Source: Branchiostoma floridae
Taxonomy: Eukaryota > Chordata > Leptocardii > Amphioxiformes > Branchiostomatidae
Assembly: GCF_000003815.2 (NCBI RefSeq)
Contig: NC_049983.1
Location: 5,997,276-6,061,275, forward strand
Direction: 5' to 3'
Length of the DNA: 64,000 nucleotides
The position numbers were made by a program, and so were the translations under genes. The notes under the pieces are model-generated. The model was given only the letters and a program-made list of their open reading frames with translations. It searched no databases and was not told the origin of the DNA. Shown here in pieces: positions 36,166 to 45,267 of the stretch. Position 1 is the first letter of the stretch, and each line of letters begins with the position of its first letter.

Positions 36166-38545
36166 AATATTAGCGGCAAAATGCCCGTGGATTTCATCAC
36201 TACATACTGATGAAGTCCACAGCTAAATGTCAGTATTAGCAGCGGAATGCCCGTGGATTTCATCACTACGTACTGATGAAGTCCACAGCCAAATGTCAGT
36301 ATTAGCGGCGGAATGCCCGTGGATTTCATCACTACGTACTGATGAAGTCTACAGCCAAATGTCAGTATTAGCGACAGAATGCCCGTGGATTTCATCACTA
36401 CATACTGATGAAGTCCACAGCCAAATGTCAGTATTAGCGACGGAATGCCCGTGGATTTCACCCCTACATATTGATGAAATCCACAGCCAACCAAATGTCA
36501 ATATTAGCGGCAGAATGCCCGTGGATTTCATCACTACATACAGATGAAGTCCACAACCAAATGTCAGTATTAGCGACAGAATGCCCGTGGATTTCATCAC
36601 TACATACTGATGAAGTCCACAGCCAAATGTCAGTATTAGCGGCGGAATGCCCGTGGATTTCATCACTACGTACTGATGAAGTCTACAGCCAAATGCGGAA
36701 TGCCCGTGTATTTCATCACTACATACTGATGAAGTCCACAGCTAAATGTCAGTATTAGCGGCGGAATGCCCGTGGATTTCATCACTACATACTGATTAAG
36801 TCCACAACCTAATGTCAGTATTAGCGGCAAAATGCCCGTGGATTTCATCACTACATACAGATGAAGTCCACAGCCAAATGTCAGTATTAGCGACGGAATG
36901 CCCGTGGATTTTATCACTACGTACTGATGAAGACTACAGCCAAATGCGGAATGCCCGTGGATTTCATCACTACATACTGATGAAGTCCACAGCTAAATGT
37001 CAGTATTAGCGACGGAATGCCCGTGGATTTCATCACTACATACTGATGAAGTCCACAGCCAAATGTCAGTATTAGCGGCGGAATGCCCGTGGATTTCATC
37101 ACTACGTACTGATGAAGTCTACAGCCAAATGCGGAATGCCCGTGGATTTCATCACTACATACTGATGAAGTCCACAACCTAATGTCTGTATTAGCGGCGG
37201 AATGCCCGTGGATTTCATCACTACATACTGATGAAGTCCACAGCCAAATGTCAGTATTAGCGACGGAATGCCCGTGGATTTCATCACTACGTACTGATGA
37301 AGTCTACAGCCAAATGCGGAATGCCCGTGGATTTCATCACTACATACTGATGAAGTCCACAGCTAAATGTCAGTATTAGCGGCGGAATGCCCGTGGATTT
37401 CATCACTACGTACTGATGAAGTCTACAGCCAAATGCGGAATGCCCGTTGATTTCATCACTACATACTGATGAAGTCCACAGCTACATGTCAGTATTAGCG
37501 GCGGAATGCCCGTGGATTTCATCACTACATACTGATGAAGTCCACAGCCAAATGCGGAATGCCCGTGGATTTCATCACTACATACTGATGAAGTCTACAG
37601 CCAAATGCGGAATGCCCGTGGATTTCATCACTATATACTGATGAAGTCCACAGCTAAATGTCAGTATTAGCGACGGAATGCCCGTGGATTTCATCACTAC
37701 ATACTGATGAAGTCCACAGCCAAATGTCAGTATTAGCGGCGGAATGCCCGTGGATTTCATCACTACGTACTGATGAAATCCACAGCCAAATGTCAGTATT
37801 AGCGACGGAATGCCCGTGGATTTCATCACTACGTACTGATGAAGTCTACAGCCAAATGTCAGTATTAGCGACGGAATGCCCGTGGATTTCATCACTACAT
37901 ACTGATGAAGTCCACAGCCAAATGTCAGTATTAGCGACGGAATGCCCGTGGATTTCATCACTACATACTGATGAAGTCCACAGCCAAATGTCAGTATTAG
38001 CGGCGGAATGCCCGTGGATTTCATCACTACGTACTGATGAAGTCCACAGCCAAATGCGGAATGCCCTTGGATTTCATCACTACATACTGATGAAGTCCAC
38101 AGCTAAATGTCAGTATTAGCGACGGAATGCCCGTGGATTTCATCACTACGTACTGATGAAGTCCACAGCCAAATGTCAGTATTAGCGGCGGAATGCCCGT
38201 GGATTTCATCACTATGTACTGATGAAGTCCACAGCCAAATGTCAGTATTAGCGACGGAATGCCCGTGGATTTCATCACTACGTACTGATGAAGTCTACAG
38301 CCAAATGTCAGTATTAGCGACGGAATTCCCGTGGATTTCATCACTACGTACTGATGAAGTCCACAGCCAAATGTCAGTATTAGCGGCGGAATGCCCGTGG
38401 ATTTCATCGCTACATATTGATGAAATCCACAGCCGTGGAGTTCATCATCCTTCTACCGATGAAATCCACAGCTGTGGATTTCATCAACATAGTGATGAAG
38501 TCCACAGCTGTGGAGTTCATCAATCCACGGTCCTTGGATATACCT
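36166..38545 (-). repeat. 66-bp minisatellite array 2, inverted relative to array 1
   Basis: Same family as 24,950-26,660 on the other strand, roughly 36 units. Besides 66-bp units it contains eight units shortened by 13 bp (aaatgcggaatgcc, missing tcagtattagcgg) between 36,690 and 38,060, a variant absent from array 1. The outer end (38,400-38,545) carries the shared non-periodic terminal unit. The 13-bp loss shifts the frame, which supports a non-coding nature. Confidence 0.97.
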
Positions 38546-38575
38546 CCAATAAACGGACAAGTGTTTTGATTACAG

Positions 38576-38897
38576 GTTTGACCCTTTTGATGTCGTCATA
38601 ACTTCCCTGAGTCTTGATGGATCCTGCCACTCCAGGGAGGAGTACAGACAAGCCGTGGGGAATGTGACGTCACTTCTCAAGTCAGGGGGTGGGCTCATCC
38701 TCATCAGCTGCCTCAACTCGAGCACCTACATGGTTGGGAAGGAGACGTTCTTCAACGTCGCCCTTACTGAAGATTTCCTCCACGAAATTCTTGTTCAGTT
38801 TGGTTTCATTAACATCAACATCACACAGTTCTCAATGGCTAGGTTTGGTCTTTCAGACTTATCTGCCTTCTGTTACGTAACAGCTAAAAAGGCCTGA
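38576..38897 (+). CDS. INMT/NNMT-like methyltransferase, last exon only
   Basis: The acceptor ttttgattacag is followed by a frame of 106 residues ending in TGA at 38,897. It reads FDPFDVVITSLSLDGSC, YRQAVGNVTSLLKSGGGLIL, SCLNSSTYMVG and a C-terminal CYVTAKKA. This matches the C-terminal third of the NNMT/PNMT/TEMT family of S-adenosylmethionine-dependent N-methyltransferases: the conserved L-LD-AC region, LL-K-GG-L, and the S-YY-G segment near the substrate site. The N-terminal exons with the SAM glycine motif are not in the window. Immediately upstream is the intron remnant and then the minisatellite end. So it is either an orphan exon or part of a gene with a very long, repeat-filled intron. 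Confidence 0.8.
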
Positions 38898-38984
38898 ATT
38901 GTTGTTGTTCGAAACTATGTTCACAGCTCACACTGTAACGCGTACATGTTCGTCAAAATGGAATAGTCTCTAGGTCTAGTTTGT

Positions 38985-39312
38985 TTGTTTATTAGTGAAA
39001 GCTCAAATCGGCCCACAGGCCGCTTTTTAATTGAGGTCATGAGAGAAGGGGTAGGGGTCAGACAAAATATATAACAGAGGTACAATTGACATTATTTCAA
39101 GTCCTAATAAGTCTATACACATGATTTACACATACATGGCACAAAATGCTGCATGATTCGAGTCCGTTCGTTTTGGTTGTTTCTGTTACTGAGTCTCTTA
39201 AAGGAAGCCAGAGTTGGGGCTGTGCGTCCGGTCCGGTGGTAGACTGTTCCAGATGTTGGGTCCACGGTAGGCCAGGGCTCTTCTGAAGGTCCCTCGCTGG
39301 GTTTTGGGACAA
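38985..39312 (-). mobile_element. LINE fragment (CR1/L2-like), 3' end
   Basis: On the minus strand a frame reads TFRRALAYRGPNIWNSLPPD and, after a one-base frameshift, KRLSNRNNQN. WNSLP followed by FK.RL is the typical C-terminus of reverse transcriptases of CR1/L2-type non-LTR elements. The tail continues to about 39,000 (gcggcctgtgggccga). A related tail is at 44,547-44,640. Confidence 0.65.
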
Positions 39313-40015
39313 CTAGTTTATAGCTTGTGCTTTGTCTAATGGTTCTTGTGATCGTCTAGTTTACCAATCTCCTAGTCTCCAGGTACCAGAACGTGCTTCA
39401 AAATTGATGTAGCTTACGGGGAAATAGATAGCTAAGCTTAAGAACATTCCATGACGCACTGGTCATAAGAAAAAAAAGACTTGGCGTGTTTAGGTTAATA
39501 TTACGTGCTGTATTCCGATTGGTATAGATGTCATCGCTTGCCGTTCCCCGGTCGACCAATCAGAAAACAACACGTACTATGATATCATCTACAACACAGA
39601 CTATTTCAAGGGTCTAAGGTGGTTCTTAAAAACATTTTTGTGCTGTTCTTGGGGTTTATTTCATATCACAGGTGATTTTAGAAATTGTTTGGTTAATACG
39701 TTATTGTTCAAGAATGAGCAAAGGTTTTACCTGTGGCAGTTTATGCAGTTGTCATTTTTATGCTGCATTCTAACGTTACCTCCCTGAATAAAGAACCCTA
39801 TCTCTACATCTTTTCTTGGCTATACAACAAGTGAAGGTTAGCCAATAGTATTCACAGTGTATACACTTTGTCTTATGGTGCAACCTACTAGCAGACCGGA
39901 TATGACATCACCATCCGCACCTTTCAGGTGTTTGTCTTTACCTGGAAAAACGGGTTTTTCTTTTCAAGAAGACACGTCATTTGGAACCGAGTCGGCAGTG
40001 AGAAACAGTGTCACC
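39313..40015. other. Upstream region of the NPPA-repeat gene
   Basis: No exon seen. Presumably the promoter and 5' UTR of the gene beginning at 40,016; I see no clear TATA box. Confidence 0.4.
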
Positions 40016-43000
40016 ATGAAGACCGCGCTGTTCCTGGCCTTCCTGGCGGGCACACTGCTGTCTACCAGCGGGGAGAGCTCCCTTGGAGCCACCCAGGCTA
40101 AACTCCGCGCCTTACGGGAACAGGTTAGCCTGCTCGGGGAGATCTTAGACCGTTCCGAGCGGGTGGTAGACATGGTGGCCCGACAAGAGGGAGGCGGTGG
40201 TGGCGACGGCGAAACCCAGGGCTACAGTGGAGAATCACCCGCAGTAATATTCGAGAAGTTCTTCTACGGCCTCATGTCTCTGATGGGGAAACTTATCAAG
40301 GGAGAAGACTACACACCGAAGCTCCTTTCCCTGTCCAAGATGTTGGAGGGTCTTCCGAAGAACTACAGTAAGGTCACGCACAAGTAAGTACCACTTTCTA
40401 CTAGAGCTACAGTAGTACCATACAGCGATTAGAGTTGGATTTGTCTAACTCATAATTGGAAGTTTATGCAAAATGCTTTAAAGGACAACTCAAATCACCA
40501 AACTTACAAAAATTCTCTGAGCAATCTGACAAATTTTGGATGCCCAGTGCTCACACTTTGGTAGTGCTCAGCCTTGTGTGGATAGGAGGGTCAGGCTAAA
40601 AGTTTACCTTGAACATTTTGATTAGGCGGGTAAGAGCATTTTATTGGAATTTTGTTGTACACAATCAAGCTCTTCATTTCAATTGCTGAGTACTTAACAC
40701 TTTATCTAGGAAGAAGAATTTGTTTGTGAACAAGACCTTTATTCTAGGTCACCAGGTACATAGATAAGAGTGTACACCGTACCTTATTATTACCAAATGT
40801 CAATAACCTGTTATGTAAGTCACGTCCGACAGCTTTAGACTGTCACGGTCTGAAAACTTTACTGTTTACATTCCATCTTCAACAGACCTTAAAGGGGCTT
40901 GTTGTTGAATTCTGGCTCCAAAACTGCAATTACACTGAAAAACACTGAAATTAATAAAGTCTCACTCCAGATTGAAATTCAGTTAATAGAATTTTCATCA
41001 GTCAGTGACTACATTTTGAAAGGTACCTCCAAATTTTCGATGGCTATCAGTCCACCTTGATCACGGAGTTTACCTTTCAAAATGTAGTCACTGATTGATT
41101 AAAATTCCATTAACTGTGTACATACGTGACTGATGAATCTCTTCAACGAGATTGAAATTTCATTTTCAAGATATTTGCTTCATTTTTTTAACTTTTACAT
41201 TCTTAGCTTTGGTTGTACATCTACACAACAAGAACGCAAGCTGTACGAAGTCCCTTAGTTTTTGGTAGCCTACAGAAGACTTCCCAACTGGACAGAATGA
41301 CCGATAACTCATTCATATTTCAAAGCGTTCTAAGGCTTATGTCACATTTCCAAACCGGGGCCCGGCCGGGCAGCTTTCGGGAGGGAAAAGAATTATATAA
41401 AAGACATCAAAATACACAAAATGTCAACATAACATTCATGGACATTATTTGTGTATGACGTGTATATTTCAAGGTGTACATTTTTATTTTTTGTTTCTTT
41501 AAATATCCCGGTCGGGCCCCGGTTTGGAAATGTGACCTAAGCTTTACAACACAACAAAGTCGCATTCATTCGTTATGAATATCTCTGTGCAGCTTGATAT
41601 TTCAAATTCAAATTATGAAGTTGAAAAATGACCCCAAACAGTGCACGTGATTATAACTTTTGATGTTTTTATCCGAGTTAGATGCTACAATAAAGTATAC
41701 CATTCGTCACTGCTGCTGTTCAACTACCGTCAGCAAGTTTGGAGACTGTCCTTTATTTTCAACTTGTTATATTCTGGGAATATTATAATGGAACGTATAG
41801 TCTTATGTAACGAGGATTATGTAAGAAGTGTAATTATGTAACATACAACATGTAGCCTTGTTGTTTCACGTATCTATATGTATGCATATTTGTATCAATA
41901 AAAAAAGTCAATGGACCTTAGTGTGATTCTACTGATAAAGTTGAAAGACACGTATTCCGAGAAAAAACGGGATACACGTAAAACCAGGAAACCCACAGTT
42001 CAGTGATCCGAACCTTGGCAGAAGTCAGTAAATGTAGGCCTAGGCGTCGCCTTTCTTTCAGAGTCAGCGAAGCGCAAATGCCAGACTCAAAACATCTACT
42101 CTGATCTACTGCGGATTCTTCCAATCAAGGACAGGGGTGACAAATTATAGATAAGAACTGTACCTGTTTTGTTAAATGTATCTGTTACAGATGATCAAAC
42201 AAATGAATAAACAGACAAATGAAAAAATACAATCCTTCAAGGTCGTTTTTTAGTCTCTACCAGACTCCGGCCTGGCGGAATAGTAGACTTTTGGCCAACT
42301 TAGGAATAAAAGCTAGAAGAAGTTAATTGGAGTGGCTTAGGAGTGAACTGACCGGCCGGTGGATAGCTGGATAGACTGCAAAAGACTGACTGAAATCCCG
42401 TAGCAACTTATTTGTCGCTATTTGGCCAAATTATAGTTTACACTGTTTCCAATAACGTATCATCATTTTTTTTGTACAGCACGGAGCAAAAAGGGAACAC
42501 TACCATCAACACGACCACCACCATAGAGAAGTCTCAGAGTGGCGGTAACAGCTACAGTTTCAGCAACGTCCAGACCAGCGTCAACGGTCCCAACCAGAAG
42601 TCTTTCTCCAGTGTGTTCCAAAAGGTCAGCATAACACATCCTCCTACGCAGGGACATCCAACGGCGAAAACACCTGTCTGGATGTACCCTGCTTTCTCAA
42701 CCGTCACTCTTACCGGTAGTTCCTAACCGCCCTGCTTATGAATATTGATGACCTTACCCTTATATATGCGAACTTTTGAAAACTGAAAGGCCTACTCTCT
42801 GATTGGCTGACAGCTGGTTAGGGGGGGGGGGGGGGCGTCCTCCACAGGCACAGGAACTAAGAGTGACGGTTGAGAAAGCAGGGTACATCCAGACAGGTGG
42901 TTTCGCCGTTGGATGTCCCTGCTTAGACTGATGGCATAACAGTGTAATTTTCTCGCTCGGTGACCAGCACAATGAGTATGGTATATCTATGACCACGCCC

Positions 43001-44121
43001 AGAGTTAGAATATTATCATTATTTAGCTATTTTTAACTGGGGGATAACTAAATCAAGAGAGAAGGAAAACTAGGCAGGAGAAACAAAACATTTTGGCGAT
43101 GCCTCAGGGCCTAGCCTGATAGTATAGTGTGTGTCCGTTTGACAAGAGTTCACAAAATTCCAGGAATCTTTCTCCAAGCATGTCAGGATTTTTGAAAAAT
43201 TGAAACACAATTGCGTAAGGCAGAATTGGCGACAATGGTACGAAGATGCCACCGTAAACAGTCACAAACGTACAGCAAACGTACCGCAATCCAGTTTGGT
43301 ATCCGCTTAGTTCTAACAGTCGCAAACATACCGCAAACGTACCGCAGTCCAGTAAGGTATCCGCTTTAGTTCTTTAGCATCTAGTTCTGACTGAAAGAGC
43401 ATTGAGTTCTCCACTAGTAATTATGCGAAATAATTCAAAAGGGAAGTGCCCAAGTGTACTCGTAATCTCCAGGCAGATCTACCGATGGCATAAGGAGTTT
43501 AGCTGGCCAAGGAGTGTTCTGAGCTCAGAACTCCTTATAATATGCCACCGGTAGACCTACCTGGAGGTTAGCCCAATGCACTCAATTTTCTCAATTTACC
43601 CAATGTACTCACTTTCTATATGCTTACAGGTGTTTGAGAGCTTGTCTAGTTCTACCAGTGGTGACAAAACCACCGATGACAAAACCACCGATGACAACAC
43701 CGCCGGTGACAACCCACCCGCCGTTAACAACCCACCCGCCGGTAACAACCCACCCGCCGATGACAACCCACCCGCCGGTAACAACCCACCCGCCGGGGAC
43801 AACCCACCCGCCGGTAACAACCCACCCGCCGGGGACAACCCACCCGCCGGTAACAACCCACCCGCCGGTGACAACCCACCCGCCGGGAACAACCCACCCG
43901 CCGGTGACAACCCACCCGCCGGTGACAACCCACCCGCCGGTAACAACCCACCCGCCGGTGACAACCCACCCGCCGGGGACAACCCACCCGCCGAGAACAA
44001 CCCACCCGCCGCCACTCCGACCTCGAAAGCTGCGGATGAAGGCGCTAAGTCGGCCAGACACCTCCGACTCCAAGACCTGCTGGAGATACTGCGCCAAGAC
44101 AACGCTGAAGACCACAACTAG
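40016..44121 (+). CDS. Secreted protein with NPPA hexapeptide repeats, three exons
   Basis: The exons are 40016-40383, 42480-42624 and 43630-44121, with GT..AG junctions and matching phases (2, 0), giving 334 residues. The start ATG has a good context (caccATGa) and opens a signal peptide, MKTALFLAFLAGTLLSTSGE. Residues 25-60 form a charged amphipathic helix (LRALREQVSLLGEILDRSER). Then come a Gly-rich linker, a second helical region (FFYGLMSLMGKLIKG), and a Ser/Thr/Asn-rich segment with NYS and NTT glycosylation sites. Residues 197-298 are 17 hexapeptides of the type GDNPPA or GNNPPA. The end is RHLRLQDLLEILRQDN. I recognise no family. It may be an extracellular matrix, mucus or secretory-granule protein (inference). 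The frame is open upstream of the chosen Met, but the signal peptide decides the start. Confidence 0.75.
40980..41116. mobile_element. Small TIR element in intron 1
   Basis: Left arm cagttaatagaattttcatc...cattttgaaaggta (40,980-41,025) and right arm complementary to it (41,069-41,116), about 46 bp each, with a 43-bp centre. MITE-like. Confidence 0.6.
41332..41544. mobile_element. MITE with GC-rich TIRs in intron 1
   Basis: The ends aaggcttatgtcacatttcc...aaaccggggcccggccggg and complement give about 38-bp inverted repeats with three mismatches, around a 135-bp AT-rich core. Confidence 0.7.
42648..42922. repeat. Long hairpin with G15 loop, 23 bp after the exon 2 donor
   Basis: Left arm 42,648-42,724 and right arm 42,852-42,922 are complementary over 71 bp with one mismatch and one 6-bp indel (gcagggacatccaacggcg ... 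taccctgctttctcaaccg). The loop holds a run of 15 G (42,821-42,835). It may be a foldback MITE. Confidence 0.8.
43270..43375. repeat. Tandem duplication of about 55 bp
   Basis: The segment acaaacgtaca.gcaaacgtaccgca.tccag...ggtatccgctt..agttct occurs twice in succession with minor differences. Confidence 0.6.
43455..43562. mobile_element. Palindromic MITE in intron 2
   Basis: ctccaggcagatctaccgatggcat...ggagtt faces aactcctta...atgccaccggtagacctacctggag. A half copy of the same family (ctcaaaacactccttggcca, caccggtagatctgc) lies at 240-310 and 20,140-20,210. Confidence 0.65.
43703..44008 (+). repeat. 18-bp coding minisatellite
   Basis: 17 units of ggtgacaacccacccgcc with G/A variation in codons 1-2 (GD, GN, DD, VN, EN). 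The NPPA codons are nearly invariant at the DNA level, indicating recent expansion or homogenisation. Confidence 0.95.
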
Positions 44122-44458
44122 TCAGCCGTACTTGTAATATTTGTTGACGTACTTAGGCCTACGTCATAATTGGGCGGGTATACCATGGGTGGCTATGTTT
44201 AGTTAATTTCGAGGGACTATTTTGATAGTAGATATAGAATATCATCACATCTCACTGCACGTTGTCTTGGCGAGCCAATTTGTAGTCCAAACTTTTGTTG
44301 GTTTATAAGTTTCTTCTCACAAAGACATAATTATATTCAAGTACTTGAATGGATGTTGCCAATAGCAATCATGTTCTTTCCTGGGGTATTGTATTATCTG
44401 TTGACTTGAGGTTTAAATCCAGAAAGGGTCACTACTGTTTACAGATTAATCTTTTCTG

Positions 44459-44464
44459 AATAAA
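44459..44464 (+). terminator. Polyadenylation signal AATAAA
   Basis: Canonical hexamer 338 bases after the stop of the NPPA-repeat gene, followed by a GT-rich stretch (gttggtatatg, gtgtttgtttgc). A plausible 3' end. Confidence 0.6.
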
Positions 44465-44546
44465 GTTGGTATATGATCGGAATAGCTGCGTGCTGCATGT
44501 GTTTGTTTGCTCGTTTGTTAGGTTGTTTGCTAGGTTGGTTGTGGCT

Positions 44547-44640
44547 AAAAATTCAAATCAGCCTACTGGCCGCTTTTTATTAAAGACATGAGGGAACAGG
44601 TAAGGGTCAGGCATAATATAACAAAGATAAGGTTACATGC
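44547..44640 (-). mobile_element. LINE 3' tail, related to 38,985-39,312
   Basis: The segment tcaaatcagcctactggccgctttttatt...catgagggaac parallels tcaaatcggcccacaggccgctttttaatt...catgagagaag at 39,007-39,055. Confidence 0.5.
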
Positions 44641-44663
44641 TGAAGGACTACCTCTTTATACAT

Positions 44664-44828
44664 ATACATATGTGTGTGTATGCATGTGTATGTGTGTTTG
44701 TGTGCGTTCGTGTCTGTGTGTGTGTGCGTGCGTGGGTGCGCGCACGTCTATGTGTGTGCGTACATGTGTGTGTGTGTGTACATGTGTGTGTACATGTGTG
44801 TGCGTATGTGTGTGTGTGTGTGTGTGCA
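44664..44828 (+). repeat. (TG)n-rich microsatellite
   Basis: Interrupted gtgtgt with gcg, tac and atg variants. Apparent Cys/Val and His/Thr frames here are artefacts. Confidence 0.95.
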
Positions 44829-45267
44829 CAGCTCTCACTTGGTATCGCGGTAGTGGTGGTTAACAAAAGAAAACAAATCAACAAATATTAGAGTAAACAA
44901 ATGTTTGGCAACATTTACAATGTATCACCCTCGGACTATTTCATAACGATGATAACAAGTATAGCTACACATCTCAAACAATACCCCGTATCGTCGATTG
45001 AAGGCAATCAATTTATTGGCATCAATTTATTCATATCTAGACCAAATTCTCTTCACGATGAAGGAGGAAATGAAATACCACGTCTTCGACCCTAGCTCCA
45101 TGCAGTTACTACGTTTTGCGCATGTGCATATATTGGAAAACAACACGCTTACGCCTCTGTCCCAGACAATTATTACTATGGTGGTAATTAATATGTGATG
45201 TCTTCGATATTCTACTGTCATATCATCAGAAGCCGTCGCGCAGAAGAAGCTGCGTTTCTAACGTACC

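Larger units (their letters stand above)
24950..38545. mobile_element. Candidate 13.6-kb foldback-type element bounded by inverted minisatellite arrays
   Basis: Both outer ends carry the same ~175-bp unit in opposite orientation, starting aggtatatccaaggaccgtg on the left and ending in its complement at 38,545, with about four differences. Each continues inward into a 66-bp array (left 1.7 kb, right 2.4 kb). Foldback elements are known for long inverted repeats made of tandem units. The inner ends of the arrays lack the terminal unit, which argues that the two arrays are the ends of one object. No target duplication is visible and the two flanks belong to different genes, so a rearrangement between two such elements is the alternative. 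Confidence 0.45.

Noticed and set aside
39857-40015. Upstream extension of the NPPA-repeat protein by 53 residues
   Set aside because: Extension would bury the signal peptide. The Met at 40,016 has a good initiation context.
43596-44137. Alternative frames through the NPPA repeat on both strands
   Set aside because: Any frame through an 18-bp repeat stays open. Only one joins in phase to an acceptor and to exons 1-2 with a signal peptide.
44588-44884. Cys/Val- and His/Thr-rich frames
   Set aside because: Produced by the (TG)n microsatellite on both strands.
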